Source: Sphaerospermopsis aphanizomenoides BCCUSP55
GTDB taxonomy: Bacteria; Cyanobacteriota; Cyanobacteriia; Cyanobacteriales; Nostocaceae
NCBI RefSeq assembly: GCF_001586785.1
Contig: NZ_LUFH02000074.1
Location: forward strand, 1-32,408
DNA: 32,408 bases
Reading direction: 5' to 3'
The notes under the pieces were generated by a model. It was not told the origin of the DNA, searched no databases, and was given only the letters and a program-made list of their open reading frames with translations. Below are positions 8,164-18,265 of this stretch, in pieces. The position numbers and the translations under genes were made by a program. The first letter of the stretch is position 1, and each line of letters begins with the position of its first letter.

Positions 8164-11100
8164 TTATCTTTCCACATTTTCTGTCGAATCGGCATGAATT
8201 GAAAAGAAAGCTTCAGAAACTTTTGATTGATTTGCCAAAAATTCTTGCATTAGTTCAAAGTGAAGAGAAACCACAGATAGCTGGACTTCTGGTGACAATG
8301 ATGTTGTCAGCCCTGTCACTGTTGTAACTTGTGAAGCAGCCTCTTGAGAAGTAGGTTCAACAGGAGTAGCAAATGAAGAACCTTCATAGACAATTGCTTC
8401 TGATGCTGTCTCTGTAATCACTCTTGTCTCTGAAACTGGAGAAAATTTGTCTAACGCTATGCTATTCCGAGCAGAAGAACTCACATTGATATCAATAGGC
8501 TCATTCTCTTTTGATAACGGCAACTGTTTGAATCCATGTTCACCTAACTTGCTTCTGACCTTTTCAATCAACTCTGAACTCAAACTCATTTTAGGCACGA
8601 GAAGATTCAAAACAGGAGAACTTTTTTGGTTCAGTGTTGCCGCATTAGATGAATCTAAATCCACTAATTTAGCATTTCTGCATTGATACAAAGGTGTCCA
8701 GTCAAGTTTAGTTCCTTTAACAAACAATCGACCTAGTAACAATAATAGTTGCTCCAGCCCTGATTTTCGCTGACTGTTACTAGCGATAGCTAAAAATTCT
8801 CGCTTGCGGAGAATATCTTCTACAAAAGAAGTGAGGTTATTGCTAGGACCAACTTCAATGAATGTACGGACTCCTTCCTCATAGAGACGCTCAATTATCT
8901 CGGAAAATCTGACTCTACTCGACCACTGCCTAGCTACTAATTCTCTGATTGCATCAGCTTCATTTGGGAAGGGAGCAACACTGGCACAACTATAAAGTGG
9001 CGTATGTGCAGTTCCCACAGGTAAATCCGCATAATAGCGAATCAACACTTGACCCATTTCCAGAAACAGAGGAGTGTGATATGCCCGATCAAAAGGTAGC
9101 TCTTGGTAGATTCCTCCCAAAGTTTTGACTTGGTGGGCAACTTCTTTAATCACTTCCCCAGCACCAAATAGTATTTTCTGGTTAGGGCAATTGTCCATTG
9201 CTAAAAACAGTTTTCCTTCAAACTGTTGTAGCAGGTTTTCTACAACTTGAGAATCTAGAGCGCCAACAGTTAACAAAACACCTCGCGGAATTGTGTTTGC
9301 CGCTTCCAGTTCCTTATAAATTTGATTGAGATTGCGTTTAATCTTTATCTGGTCATCCAGATGATCTGCTTGAATAATACCGCTGGCTGACAGTGCAGCA
9401 TACTCCCCAGTGCTGTGTCCTACCATCACATCAGGTTTAATCCCAAATTGACTTAATAAATGGTAGAGAGCAATATCTGCCGTAAACACAGTTTCAGTTG
9501 CCACATCAATGTTATACAAACCTTGAGAAAGCATTTGTTTTTCCTCATCAGTCAGGCAAGTTGGGGGAGGAAATACAAACTGGCTGGGAAGCGTTTCCCA
9601 AAGTCCTGTGAAGGTAGCATCTGAAATGTCAAACCATTCACGAACACCGGGGAAATACAAGCACAAATCAGCTAGCATATTGACATATTGCGATCCCTCC
9701 CCAGGAAATAGGAAAGCCGTTTTACTCTCTTGAGAGTTAACAGCAGGTGTGGCATAATAAACACCATTTCTTGTTTGTAAATGTTGACAGTCCGGCTGGG
9801 CAATCTTTTCTAGAGCCTGTTTAAGTTTTTTCTGTAAATCGTTAGCGTTCTCAGCCACAATTGCCAATCGGTAATTACCTGTTTCATAACTAGCAAGGGT
9901 AAAAGCTAGATCTACTAAAGAGGGCAGAGGATTAGCTTGCAAATATTGCTGTACTTGTTGACCTAACGCCAGTAAATCTTGTTTATTTTCCCCAGAGAAG
10001 ATAAATAACTCATGAGGCCACTGTGAATAAAATTGTTGATCTGAAGTATTTGGGCCTGTGTACTCCTCTAGAATTGCATGAGCATTAACACCACCAAAGC
10101 CAAAAGCACTGATACCTGCTCTGCGGGGGGATTCTTGATTTCCATGAATCCAGGGGCGAGTTTGGGTATTGATGTAGAAAGGCGTTTCTTCCAATCCCAA
10201 ATCTGGGTTGACTTGATCACAAAGAGTAGGAGGCAGAATTTTGTGGTGAAGAGCCAATGATAGTTTGATAAAGCCAGCAATCCCTGAAGCTGGAATACAG
10301 TGACCAATCATAGATTTCACTGAACCTAGCCCACATTGAGGAAGCTTTCCTTGACGAGAACCAAAGACTTGGGTTAGGGCTTTAATCTCTGTTTTATCAC
10401 CAACAGGAATTCCAGTTCCATGTGCTTCTATTAAGCTAACAGTTGCTGGGTCAATATCTGCCTCAGAATAAGCTCGTTCTAAAGCTAAAACTTCTCCTTC
10501 TAAACGAGGTGCTAATAAACCTAATGCTTTACCATCACTAGAAAGACCTACTTGTTTCAGAACAGCATAAATTTTGTCTCCATCTCTTTCCGCATCTGCT
10601 AATCGTTTGAGGACTAGAAATCCGCATCCTTCTCCTAACAAAGTTCCAGCCGCCGCTTGATCAAAAGGACGAATTTTTGTCCGGGAGAGAGCTTTTAATT
10701 TGCAAAAGAGCATATAAATTTGAGGTGGCATTGATGCTTGCACGCCACCCACTAGCATCATGTCTGACTGACCACTACGTAATTCTTTGATAGCTAACTC
10801 TGCCGCAATTAATGAAGAGCTACAGGCAGCATCAATCATGTAGCTAGGGCCTTTTAAATCCAGACGATTGGCAATTCGCCCAACTGCAATATTAGATACT
10901 AACCCTGGGCCTGCTTCTGGAGGAAGCGGTGGTACACTTGCTTTTAATTCGTTACGAATTTCTGTCAAAGTTTCTTGGTCTAATTCAGGCAGAAGCTTTT
11001 GGAATAATTCCGTAAGTTGATCAAGAATAACTCCATGCTGCAAACCTGTGACAGTACCACGATTGGGAGTAGCACCTCGACCAAGAATAATACCAGTTCT

Positions 11101-11466
11101 CTCTCGGTTGAATTGTCTATCAAGATAGCCAGAATCCTGTAGGGCATCTCGAGCCAGCTTTAGCGCCAAGAAATGGTCTGGTTCACTACCTGAAACAGAG
11201 GTTGGCGGTACTCCAAATTCTAACGGATTAAATTCTGCTAAATCGCCTAACAATCCAACTTTACGAGTATAGATACGACTTAATTCGGTAAAATCGGAAG
11301 AATTAGGATCGAAGTATGGAACAGCCCAGTCATCAGGAGCATCTTGAACGTGATCAATTTTTTTGAGAATATTTTGCCAAAATGCATCAACGTTGCGGCT
11401 GCCTGCAAATAGACTGGACATCCCAATAATTGCAATGTCTAATAGCTGTGGATTTGTACTTATCAT
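8164..11466 (-). CDS. KS-AT polyketide/fatty-acid synthase subunit (hgl/pfa-like)
   Basis: An 1100-aa protein with a ketosynthase at about residues 9-460 and an acyltransferase at about 580-900. KS catalytic residues are present: Cys215 in IDAACSSS, His349 in EAHGTGIP, His389 in SMIGHC. The AT has the nucleophile Ser685 in GHSTGEYAA and ends with YHTPLF. The C-terminal 200 residues are a low-complexity linker finishing in a helix (HFELMQEFLANQSKVSEAFF); there is no ACP, so it must work in trans with the ACP of the plus-strand synthase or with the ACP-sulfotransferase. The combination resembles HglC/PfaC-type subunits rather than a canonical module. GGAAAA stands just before the ATG at 11466. 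It is the first gene of the minus arm and is divergent from the other PKS gene across about 900 bases. Confidence 0.9.
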   Translation of the reverse strand: MISTNPQLLDIAIIGMSSLFAGSRNVDAFWQNILKKIDHVQDAPDDWAVPYFDPNSSDFTELSRIYTRKVGLLGDLAEFNPLEFGVPPTSVSGSEPDHFLALKLARDALQDSGYLDRQFNRERTGIILGRGATPNRGTVTGLQHGVILDQLTELFQKLLPELDQETLTEIRNELKASVPPLPPEAGPGLVSNIAVGRIANRLDLKGPSYMIDAACSSSLIAAELAIKELRSGQSDMMLVGGVQASMPPQIYMLFCKLKALSRTKIRPFDQAAAGTLLGEGCGFLVLKRLADAERDGDKIYAVLKQVGLSSDGKALGLLAPRLEGEVLALERAYSEADIDPATVSLIEAHGTGIPVGDKTEIKALTQVFGSRQGKLPQCGLGSVKSMIGHCIPASGIAGFIKLSLALHHKILPPTLCDQVNPDLGLEETPFYINTQTRPWIHGNQESPRRAGISAFGFGGVNAHAILEEYTGPNTSDQQFYSQWPHELFIFSGENKQDLLALGQQVQQYLQANPLPSLVDLAFTLASYETGNYRLAIVAENANDLQKKLKQALEKIAQPDCQHLQTRNGVYYATPAVNSQESKTAFLFPGEGSQYVNMLADLCLYFPGVREWFDISDATFTGLWETLPSQFVFPPPTCLTDEEKQMLSQGLYNIDVATETVFTADIALYHLLSQFGIKPDVMVGHSTGEYAALSASGIIQADHLDDQIKIKRNLNQIYKELEAANTIPRGVLLTVGALDSQVVENLLQQFEGKLFLAMDNCPNQKILFGAGEVIKEVAHQVKTLGGIYQELPFDRAYHTPLFLEMGQVLIRYYADLPVGTAHTPLYSCASVAPFPNEADAIRELVARQWSSRVRFSEIIERLYEEGVRTFIEVGPSNNLTSFVEDILRKREFLAIASNSQRKSGLEQLLLLLGRLFVKGTKLDWTPLYQCRNAKLVDLDSSNAATLNQKSSPVLNLLVPKMSLSSELIEKVRSKLGEHGFKQLPLSKENEPIDINVSSSARNSIALDKFSPVSETRVITETASEAIVYEGSSFATPVEPTSQEAASQVTTVTGLTTSLSPEVQLSVVSLHFELMQEFLANQSKVSEAFFSIHADSTENVER

Positions 11467-11931
11467 TTTTCCATATATATATATAGAAATTCGGTTTGAT
11501 TCCTCAATACCTTAGCCGAAAAAAGAGTATGAATAGAGGGCTGATGTAGTAGAGTTATAGTCTTCTAAAACAACTACTTGAAAGCCACACACAGACGATG
11601 TTCGACATCCTAACATTATTACAATGCCTCCTACCAAAAATAAAAGTGATGACAATGCGGCAGTTGACCCGGATCATCATGGCGATGTGAGCAATAGTGG
11701 TAGAAAAGTTGTATAGCGAACAAAAAATGCAGAGTTAATTGGGTATTTTTTGTCTGGAAAATATCATACAAGCATTAAAGGATTAAATTTAATCACGATG
11801 AAAACATAATTTCTAATTGGTAGGAATTACGCAAAAAAACCAAAAATCAAGGGTTTTGACAAATAGATAAAGTGATGAAAAAATCAAGGTCGAGGAGAGG
11901 AATACTCCTACACCCTTACACCCTTACACCA

Positions 11932-11954
11932 AGTCTATGACGTACGTCGAGACT
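11932..11954. promoter_or_regulatory. Operator-like palindrome around GACGTACGTC
   Basis: A perfect 10-base palindrome GACGTACGTC at 11939-11948 sits inside outer arms AGTCT and AGACT. It lies near the middle of the divergent region, where a dimeric transcription factor could control both arms. No protein is assigned to it. Confidence 0.3.
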
Positions 11955-12364
11955 CGTTATCACGGATAACTAATGTGCCTAATTCAGGATTTGAATGAAT
12001 TGCAAAGGCACTTATTTAATTGAGTTGTGCGCGAGTACATTCTAGACAAACCCACCCATATGTATGTCGTTTCGTACATTATGTTAATGCGTAACTCCTA
12101 AATTTATGTACCTATGTAAAATCTGGGTAATAATTCGGAAAAGCAACAGAATTTATTGTTCTAAGTTAATGTAGTAAATCATAACAAGAGAAAGAGTCTA
12201 CTGAAATCAACAAGGATAAGGATTAAGTGTAAATATGGAATGTAAGTATGGAAATTTTTAGAATTGCTTCTGCATCCATAAGAATGTGGTAATAGCTTGA
12301 CATGAATTTAAGACATAGATTTCGATAACTAGTTGTAGAAAGAAGTTAACGATTTTAGACACTT

Positions 12365-12369
12365 GAGGA
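12365..12369 (+). promoter_or_regulatory. Ribosome binding site GAGGA favouring ATG 12378
   Basis: GAGGA ends 8 bases before the ATG at 12378 but only 2 bases before the ATG at 12372, and it overlaps a possible TTG start at 12363. The spacing supports 12378 as the start (MFTCFSISPL). Confidence 0.5.
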
Positions 12370-12377
12370 ACATGAAT

Positions 12378-15300
12378 ATGTTTACCTGCTTTTCTATTAG
12401 CCCTCTCTCAATGTCCCATCCAGGCATAGCTGTTGCCACGGTGCGTGCAGGAGGTGTAGGTATTCTCGATCTGGAGTTTTGTAATGATTATGACTTAGAG
12501 CAAGCGAATCAAACTCTTAATCAGTTGATTAGTATAGTAGGTTCTGACAAGTCAGTGGGTTTACGGATCAGGGTAGACCAACTGTCGTTAAGTCAGTCTT
12601 TGCTAAAATTGTTAACCCAGCACCCTCACTGGTTAATATTATGTCGCTGGAATCCTGATACGTTACCAAGTGTGCTTGCTACACTCCCACCTGCCCTGTC
12701 TCGTCGGCTACTACTTGAGGTAACTCATGTTAAACAAGTGTCTAATCTAGCAGCTGTATCGGAGGAGATTGATGGATTAATTGCTAAGGGTAGCGAAAGT
12801 GGAGGATGGGGGGGAGATGATCCTGCATTTATCTTGCTGCAAAAATTATTACAACTACAAAGTAAATCTATTTATGTACAAGGCGGTATCGGAGTTCATA
12901 CTGCGGCTGCCTGTCGTGCTGCTGGGGCAGCGGGTGTAGTATTAGATGATCAGCTATGGCTAATGCCTGAGTCGCCTTTACCGCAGGAATGGCAGAGATA
13001 TCTCTATAACCAGGGAGGGGAAAAAGCAACAGTTTATGGTGAAAGATTAGGTGATCCTGTTCGAGTTTTGTCCCATCCTAGTTTTCCTGTTGCTCAAAAT
13101 TTGAAACAACTGGCAGAAAAAGCTGAGATTGAAGCAAAGGATAATTCAGAATGGCAGATAGAGGCTGACCAGTTAATTGGTTGGGGATCTCCTAGCTTAA
13201 ATGCTTGGCCCATTGGGCAAACAATAGGTTTGGCAGAAGGCATTCGTAATCGCTACAAAACAACTGGTAAGTTTATTCAGGCATTACTAAAAGCTAGTGA
13301 AGAGCATTTAGACATAAGCAATCAACTTCAACCTTTAGGACCACAATCGCCTTTAGCTATTTCTCATCAGACACAATACCCGATTGTACAAGGTCCAATG
13401 ACACGGGTTAGTGATGTGGCTGAGTTTGCTAATGCAGTTGCTCAGGCAGGTGCATTGCCGATGTTAGCCTTGGCACTGATGCAGAAAGAACCAGTTAATA
13501 AGTTGCTGCAACAAACCCAGGAACTGCTTGGCAACCGCCCTTGGGGTGTAGGAATTTTAGGTTTCGTACCTCATGCCTTACGAGAGCAGCAACTAGAGGT
13601 GGTTAGAAACATTAAACCTGCTTTTGCCCTCATTGCTGGTGGACGACCTGATCAAGCAGCTAAGTTAGAAGAGCAGGGAATTGCTACTTATATTCATGTT
13701 CCTACTCCTGGGCTTTTACGTCTGTATCTATCCCAAGGAGCCAAGCGTTTAATATTTGAAGGGCGAGAGTGTGGAGGACACGTTGGCCCTCTTAGTAGTT
13801 TTGTTTTATGGGAAAGTGCGATAGAGGTATTGTTAGAGAACGTTCCTACCGGTAAAGAGCAGGAGATTCATGTTCTTTTTGCAGGGGGAATTCATGATGC
13901 TTGTTCTGCGGCAATGGTTAGTGCTATGGCTGCTCCCTTAGCTGAACGAGGTATGAAAATTGGCGTTCTCATGGGGAGCGCATACCTATTTACTCAAGAG
14001 GCTGTAAACTGTGGTGCTATTGTCGAAGAGTATCAACATCAAGCTTTAGCTTGCACAGAAACTATTAACTTGGAAACTGGCCCTGGTCATGCCTCCCGAT
14101 GTGCTGTAACTCCCTTTGCACAGGAGTTCTATGAAACCCGACGACGGATGTTACTAGCTGGTAATAGCTCCGAGGAAATTAAGAATACTCTGGAAGATTT
14201 GACATTAGGAAGACTGCGTGTAGCAGCAAAAGGTTTGAAGCGGAATGAATCAGGAATTATAAGTGTCGATGAAGCTACCCAATTGAATGATGGTATGTAC
14301 ATGATTGGGCAGGTGGCAACCTTACGAGAGGATATCTGTACAGCTAAGGATCTGCATGAGTCAGTATCACGTGGGGGTATGGAGTGGCTACAAGTAAAAG
14401 TACCGCAAATTTTATCTACTCAAACCACTGAAGCTTCTCAGCCTAAACCGTCTGATATTGCCATCATCGGGATTGGTACATTACTTCCCAAGGCTCAAGA
14501 TCCCGATACTTTTTGGGAAAATATCATCTCGAAGGTTAACGCTATTACGGAAATTCCTTCTCATCGCTGGGATTGGAGATTGTACTACAATCCAGAACGC
14601 AGAGCGAAGGATAAAGTTTACTCTAAATGGGGTGGGTTTCTAGATGATGTGGCATTTGATCCCATCCGCTTTGGGATTCCTCCTAAATCACTGAAGTCAA
14701 TTGAACCAATGCAACTTCTAGCTCTAGAAACAGTACGACGAGCATTGGTAGATGCAGGCTATGAAAGTGCTGATTTTGATCGGGAAAATACATCAGTGAT
14801 TTTAGGAGCCAGCGGTGGTCTTGCTGATTTAGGACAGCAGTACGCTACACGATCTGAAGTTCCTCGCATGGTTGAGAAACCAGATACCAATGCTTGGGAG
14901 CGATTACCAGAGTGGACTGAGGAGTCATTCCCAGGACTTCTCTTTAATGTCACAGCTGGGCGAATTGCTAACCGCTTTGATTTGGGAGGAGCTAACTACA
15001 CTGTAGATGCCGCTTGTGCTTCATCGCTGGCAGCTATAGATTTGGCCGTATCAGAGTTAGAGCAAGGACGATGCAACGTCGCCATTGCTGGAGGAGTGGA
15101 TACAGTTCAATCCCCATTTGCTTATTTCTGCTTTAGTAAGACTCAAGCTCTTTCCCCACGGGGAGTCTCTCGAAGTTTTGATCAATCTGCTGATGGCATT
15201 GTGATTAGTGAGGGAGTAGCAGTTGTCATGCTCAAGCGTCTTGCTGATGCTGAACGAGATGGTGATAAAATTTATGCCGTTATTAAAGGTGTAGCCAGTT

Positions 15301-18248
15301 CTAGCGATGGCAAAGGCTTAAGCATGACAGCCCCAGCTAGTGCTGGACAAAAACGGGCATTTCATCGTTCTTATCGCAAAGCAGGCTTATCTCCCCGTAC
15401 TCTTGGTTTATATGAAGCTCATGGGACAGGAACTGTTGCAGGCGATCGCACAGAATTAGAAACCGTTGTCAGCGTTTTGAAGGACTCTCAGGCATCTCCA
15501 AAATCCTGTGTTCTGGGTTCTGTCAAAACTATGATTGGTCATACGAAAAGTTCGGCCGGAATTGTGGCCTTAGTGAAGGCAGCTTTATCTCTACATTACA
15601 AGGTTCTGCCACCCCACAGTAATGTAGAAAACCCCTTGGAAAATTTGCTCCTAGATACTAGTCCTGTCTATTTGTTACAAGATGCTCACCCATGGTTACG
15701 TCACCCTGATTATCCTCGACGAGCAGGAGTTAGCGCCTTTGGTTTTGGTGGTACAAACTTTCATGCTGTTTTAGAAGAATATCAAGGCGAATACAAAAAT
15801 CTTCCTCGTGGTACAAACACTTGGCCACAGGAACTTCTTGTGTGGAAAGCACCTAGCCGTGAAGCCTTATCTAAGGATATAAAAACGCTACGAGATCATT
15901 TATTACAAGGAGCAAATCCTAAACTCCGAGATTTAGCTTATACACTAGCTAAACAGGCTCAAGCACAAAAGGATGGCAGTATCTGTCTGTGTTTGGTAGT
16001 AGAGAATCTCTCACAACTTGTTGATTCCTTAACTTTAGTTCTTGCTTCCTTGGCAGAAAAGGAGGTTACTTCTTTTCCACCTCACATTTATTTAAATTTA
16101 TCCGTTGACCGTTCTGCAAACACAAATCAAAGTAAAATTGCCTTTTTATTTCCTGGACAAGTTGCTCAATATCCAGGAATGGCAAAAGAAATTGCTCTTT
16201 ATTTTTCGGAAATGGCAGAAGCCATCGAATTTGCTGATAGGCAAATGCAGCCGATTTTCCCTAAATTGCTGAGTCAATACATCTATCCTCCTAGTGCTTA
16301 CTCTGAGGCTGAGAAAACTCATGCTAAAGATCAATTAACAAACACACATATTACCCTACCGGCTATCGGTGCTATAGAAACAGGGTATCTGGATCTATTG
16401 AACAAACTAGGATTGAAACCAGATCTGGTGGCAGGTCACAGCTATGGAGAATATGCTGCCCTATATGCAGCTGGAGCTTTAACTCGTGAAGAGTTTCTGA
16501 AGCTATCAGAAATACGAGGCCGAGTCATGGCTACTGCTTGCGATATTTCTGATGGGACTATGGCTGCTGTGCAATTATCTCGTGAGAATTTACTAGCTTA
16601 TTTGCAAGGAATTGAAGACGTTATTATTGCTAACCACAATGCTCCTTTGCAAGCAGTAATTTCCGGAAAAACGAAATCGGTGCAAGCAGTTGTAGAACGT
16701 CTACAAGCCGATCAAATTACGGTGCAGATGTTGCCTGTATCTGGAGCATTTCATTCTCACTTAATTGAAACAGCCCAAACACCTTTAACTGAAGCAATTA
16801 CTTCCTCTTCTATAGCCCTGCCTGACATTCCTGTTTATTCCAATGTCACAGCCAGTCCTTATGAGTCTGATGTGGCAAAAATCCGTCACACCCTATCTAA
16901 ACACCTGCTGAGTCCGGTAGAATTTGTGGCCGAAATTAATGCTATGTATGAGGCAGGAGCCCGTACATTCATTGAAGTCGGACCCAAGCAGATTTTAACT
17001 AGACTAGTTAGCCAAACCTTGGAGGGCAAAGAATATACAGCTGTTTCTCTTGATGGCAAAGGGAGAGGCTTGAAGGGACTGTTAAATGCTTTGGGAATTT
17101 TAGTTACTAAGGGAATCGAAATTAATTTATTAGGTCTCTATGAGCAGCGTCATTGCCAGCAGCTTAATCTATCACGGCTTTGGGAGACAACCTGCAATCA
17201 AGAATTACCTTCAACTACCTGTTTCGTCAATGGTGGTTCCGTCCGCACTGGCAGTGAAGCAATAGGAATGACGGGAAAGATTGCTCCTTTAAACTTGAAT
17301 ACCCGGGAAGAATTGGCAAAAATATCAGCAGCAAATATTGAGCCTACTAGCAATAATGAGGTTATAAATATGACACAAACTCAATCCAATGGTTTCTCAA
17401 TCACTTCAAACGGAAACTCAACGTCTTCAGTAGTCCCCACTCAGCCAAAACTATCAAAAATGTCACAGATTCAATCTATTCAGTCTACTCCTGGCTCTCA
17501 AGAAGCGGCACTTTTGGCATATCAGGCTTACCAACTAACAATGCGAGAGTTTCTGAAGCTTCAAGAAGAAGTGATGAAACAGTTTTTGAGCAGTGTCACA
17601 TCTGGACAGCTTGTTCAGGTAGATTCCATGCCTTTTGCATCTACAACACCTGCTATTAATGCCAATGTGTCACCTTCTGTTCCTCAAATTCAAGAGAATC
17701 AAGTACCAGTAAATTCGATTCCTACAAATTTCTCAGTGCCATTGACAAACAACACCGTTGTGACAGCCTCAGTCATGTCTACTAAGTCTAGTGAATTAGC
17801 TTCTATTGATCAGGTTTCCCCTGTTCAGAAAGAAGTGAAAACACCAGTTGTCCAAGAGCATAACTCAACAGTTGCTGATACATCCACAGGGAAACAATTC
17901 AATATACCGAACCGCGAACAATTAATACAAATTCTTCTAGATTTAGTGAGCGATCGCACTGGCTATCCTCAAGAGATGCTAGGGCTAGATCAAGACATGG
18001 AAGCTGAACTGGGAATTGACTCCATTAAGCGAGTTGAAATCTTTGGTACACTTCTCAACCACTTGCCGGAATCTTTGGCTGCTACTGTACAAAGCCAAAT
18101 GGAAACATTGACCCAAGCAAAAAGTCTCAATGGGGTTGTTAATCTTGTTCTCAGCAACATCAACAATGCTGGTTCTACCAATGGTGTTCATAGTGGTTAT
18201 CAGCCAGAGCAGGAGACAACTGGCTTGGGAAAGCTCATGGCGCGGTAG
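12378..18248 (+). CDS. NMO-NMO-KS-AT-ACP megasynthase (hgl/pfa-like PKS)
   Basis: About 1,956 residues. Residues 1-330 are a nitronate-monooxygenase-like half (KGSESGGWGG; YVQGGIGVHTAAACRAAGAAG) and 335-600 a second, better conserved one (PIVQGPMTRVSD; ECGGHVGPLSSF; VLFAGGIHDACSAAM), flavoprotein TIM-barrel sequences like PfaD-type enoyl reductases. A KS follows at about 690-1120 with Cys880 (VDAACASS), His1015 (EAHGTGTV) and His1055 (TMIGHT), an AT at about 1250-1570 with Ser1355 (GHSYGEY) and AFHSHL, then a Ser/Thr/Gln/Asn-rich linker and one ACP at about 1800-1890 whose Ser1882 lies in LGIDSIKRVEI, the form typical of PUFA and hgl synthases. It probably extends an acyl chain with malonyl units and reduces enoyl groups. 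The stop at 18246-18248 lies in a hairpin behind a slippery heptamer; a -1 shift would add the KR-DH portion. Two HIP1 octamers occur, at 15442 and 17950. Confidence 0.92.
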   Translation: MFTCFSISPLSMSHPGIAVATVRAGGVGILDLEFCNDYDLEQANQTLNQLISIVGSDKSVGLRIRVDQLSLSQSLLKLLTQHPHWLILCRWNPDTLPSVLATLPPALSRRLLLEVTHVKQVSNLAAVSEEIDGLIAKGSESGGWGGDDPAFILLQKLLQLQSKSIYVQGGIGVHTAAACRAAGAAGVVLDDQLWLMPESPLPQEWQRYLYNQGGEKATVYGERLGDPVRVLSHPSFPVAQNLKQLAEKAEIEAKDNSEWQIEADQLIGWGSPSLNAWPIGQTIGLAEGIRNRYKTTGKFIQALLKASEEHLDISNQLQPLGPQSPLAISHQTQYPIVQGPMTRVSDVAEFANAVAQAGALPMLALALMQKEPVNKLLQQTQELLGNRPWGVGILGFVPHALREQQLEVVRNIKPAFALIAGGRPDQAAKLEEQGIATYIHVPTPGLLRLYLSQGAKRLIFEGRECGGHVGPLSSFVLWESAIEVLLENVPTGKEQEIHVLFAGGIHDACSAAMVSAMAAPLAERGMKIGVLMGSAYLFTQEAVNCGAIVEEYQHQALACTETINLETGPGHASRCAVTPFAQEFYETRRRMLLAGNSSEEIKNTLEDLTLGRLRVAAKGLKRNESGIISVDEATQLNDGMYMIGQVATLREDICTAKDLHESVSRGGMEWLQVKVPQILSTQTTEASQPKPSDIAIIGIGTLLPKAQDPDTFWENIISKVNAITEIPSHRWDWRLYYNPERRAKDKVYSKWGGFLDDVAFDPIRFGIPPKSLKSIEPMQLLALETVRRALVDAGYESADFDRENTSVILGASGGLADLGQQYATRSEVPRMVEKPDTNAWERLPEWTEESFPGLLFNVTAGRIANRFDLGGANYTVDAACASSLAAIDLAVSELEQGRCNVAIAGGVDTVQSPFAYFCFSKTQALSPRGVSRSFDQSADGIVISEGVAVVMLKRLADAERDGDKIYAVIKGVASSSDGKGLSMTAPASAGQKRAFHRSYRKAGLSPRTLGLYEAHGTGTVAGDRTELETVVSVLKDSQASPKSCVLGSVKTMIGHTKSSAGIVALVKAALSLHYKVLPPHSNVENPLENLLLDTSPVYLLQDAHPWLRHPDYPRRAGVSAFGFGGTNFHAVLEEYQGEYKNLPRGTNTWPQELLVWKAPSREALSKDIKTLRDHLLQGANPKLRDLAYTLAKQAQAQKDGSICLCLVVENLSQLVDSLTLVLASLAEKEVTSFPPHIYLNLSVDRSANTNQSKIAFLFPGQVAQYPGMAKEIALYFSEMAEAIEFADRQMQPIFPKLLSQYIYPPSAYSEAEKTHAKDQLTNTHITLPAIGAIETGYLDLLNKLGLKPDLVAGHSYGEYAALYAAGALTREEFLKLSEIRGRVMATACDISDGTMAAVQLSRENLLAYLQGIEDVIIANHNAPLQAVISGKTKSVQAVVERLQADQITVQMLPVSGAFHSHLIETAQTPLTEAITSSSIALPDIPVYSNVTASPYESDVAKIRHTLSKHLLSPVEFVAEINAMYEAGARTFIEVGPKQILTRLVSQTLEGKEYTAVSLDGKGRGLKGLLNALGILVTKGIEINLLGLYEQRHCQQLNLSRLWETTCNQELPSTTCFVNGGSVRTGSEAIGMTGKIAPLNLNTREELAKISAANIEPTSNNEVINMTQTQSNGFSITSNGNSTSSVVPTQPKLSKMSQIQSIQSTPGSQEAALLAYQAYQLTMREFLKLQEEVMKQFLSSVTSGQLVQVDSMPFASTTPAINANVSPSVPQIQENQVPVNSIPTNFSVPLTNNTVVTASVMSTKSSELASIDQVSPVQKEVKTPVVQEHNSTVADTSTGKQFNIPNREQLIQILLDLVSDRTGYPQEMLGLDQDMEAELGIDSIKRVEIFGTLLNHLPESLAATVQSQMETLTQAKSLNGVVNLVLSNINNAGSTNGVHSGYQPEQETTGLGKLMAR

Positions 18249-18262
18249 TTTCTCCGCGCTAT
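18227..18262 (+). promoter_or_regulatory. Candidate programmed -1 ribosomal frameshift site
   Basis: In the frame of the upstream gene the bases read G GGA AAG at 18227-18233, fitting the X XXY YYZ rule. Downstream, GCGCGG (18240-18245) pairs perfectly with CCGCGC (18254-18259) around an 8-base loop (TAGTTTCT) containing the in-frame stop TAG; the stem can extend by G-U, U-A and A-U pairs to 18237 and 18262. The spacer is 6 bases to the core stem. Slipping back one base gives GKAHGAVVSPRYLMQETLKP and runs directly into the KR-DH frame. A plain sequencing or mutational frameshift is the alternative. Confidence 0.55.
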
Positions 18263-18265
18263 CTG

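Larger units (their letters stand above)
11467..12377. promoter_or_regulatory. Divergent intergenic region between the two PKS arms
   Basis: About 900 bases without a convincing gene, expected to carry promoters for both arms. Visible items: an (AT)n run at 11472-11485 just upstream of the KS-AT start; a 30-codon reading frame at 11624-11716 (MPPTKNKSDDNAAVDPDHHG...) without a clear ribosome site, which may be a remnant; a tandem TTACACCC-type repeat near 11908-11930; a palindrome at 11932-11954; and TTGACA at 12297-12302 without an obvious -10 element at the usual distance. The unusual length for divergent genes suggests regulated expression, but I cannot assign a regulator. Confidence 0.4.

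Noticed and set aside
11624-11716. 30-codon frame in the divergent PKS region as a secreted or RiPP-like peptide
   Set aside because: No Shine-Dalgarno, no leader or core pattern and no maturation enzyme nearby; kept only as a note in the intergenic entry.
14759-14953. Opposite-strand open frames within the PKS and other large genes (for example 10068-10307, 16146-16334, 17985-18278)
   Set aside because: They overlap strongly conserved catalytic domains on the other strand, have no ribosome sites, and read as shadows.
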